Assembly (NCBI GenBank): GCA_028292565.1
Contig: JAQGMD010000217.1
Location: 1-5,721, forward strand
Reading direction: 5' to 3'
Length of the DNA stretch: 5,721 nucleotides
Origin: Burkholderia sp.
GTDB taxonomy: Bacteria; Pseudomonadota; Gammaproteobacteria; Burkholderiales; Burkholderiaceae
Within the stretch, counting starts at the first letter, position 1, and each line of letters begins with the position of its first letter. The notes beneath the pieces were generated by a model. It saw only the letters and a list, made by a program, of their open reading frames with translations. It had not been told where the DNA came from and searched no databases. The position numbers and the translations under genes are program-made. Positions 5,709 to 5,721 of this stretch are shown in pieces.

Positions 5709-5721
5709 CGGAGTGCATAAG
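5709..5721 (+). promoter_or_regulatory. Possible ribosome binding site of a gene starting just past the window
   Basis: CGGAG at 5709-5713 is followed by eight bases to the window edge, so a start codon at about 5722 would be ideally spaced. The AT-rich stretch before it (about 5680-5708) would suit a promoter, though no clear -35/-10 pair stands out. It rests on five bases and is speculative. Confidence 0.25.

Noticed and set aside
1..5721. tRNA, rRNA, CRISPR array or insertion sequence
   Set aside because: No cloverleaf with tRNA-conserved loops, no regularly spaced direct repeats and no transposase-like protein were found on either strand.

Overview
The window reads as a piece of a proteobacterial chromosome, most likely from Burkholderiales or Xanthomonadales. 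The only taxonomic evidence is the gene set: DUF3348, DUF802, OmpA/MotB-like and DUF2894 genes in this fixed order are, from general knowledge of these families, typical of those groups. Base composition looks moderate (near 50 % GC by eye), which would suit an Oxalobacteraceae-type organism better than a high-GC Burkholderia, but that is a guess.

Layout. Positions 1-551 hold no convincing gene. Their main feature is a roughly 111-nt imperfect palindrome (279-389), followed at once by a small perfect hairpin. Positions 552-4864 are one compact minus-strand operon of four genes, read right to left: DUF3348 protein (4864-4091), DUF802 protein with MotA/ExbB-type membrane segments and a very long helical tail (4094-1926), MotB/OmpA-type protein (1926-1288), and DUF2894 protein (1295-552). 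Every junction overlaps, by 4, 1 and 8 nt. Positions 4865-5314 are a regulatory and structured stretch. It holds a candidate minus-strand promoter with a perfect TATAAT, a perfect 15-bp odd palindrome just upstream of that promoter, and a cluster of abutting perfect hairpins (5134-5190). Positions 5315-5596 encode a small two-helix membrane protein on the plus strand, divergent from the operon. It is followed by a hairpin (5609-5647) and by AT-rich DNA ending in a ribosome-binding-like CGGAG at the window edge.

How the genes may work together. The DUF802 and OmpA proteins have the architecture of an ion-driven stator pair. The first has four membrane helices with a MotA/TolQ/ExbB-like GxLGTFLGM motif in the third. 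The second has one membrane helix with a conserved-position Asp, followed by a peptidoglycan-binding OmpA domain. The DUF802 protein adds a cytoplasmic tail of about 545 residues, which strongly recalls ZorA of the Zorya anti-phage system. No ZorC, ZorD, ZorE or other nuclease or helicase effector is present. Instead the motor pair is bracketed by two soluble helical proteins of unknown function. The best reading is a four-component, cell-envelope-anchored motor of unknown output, built on the same plan as ZorAB. The families are already catalogued as DUFs; the proposed joint role is inference.
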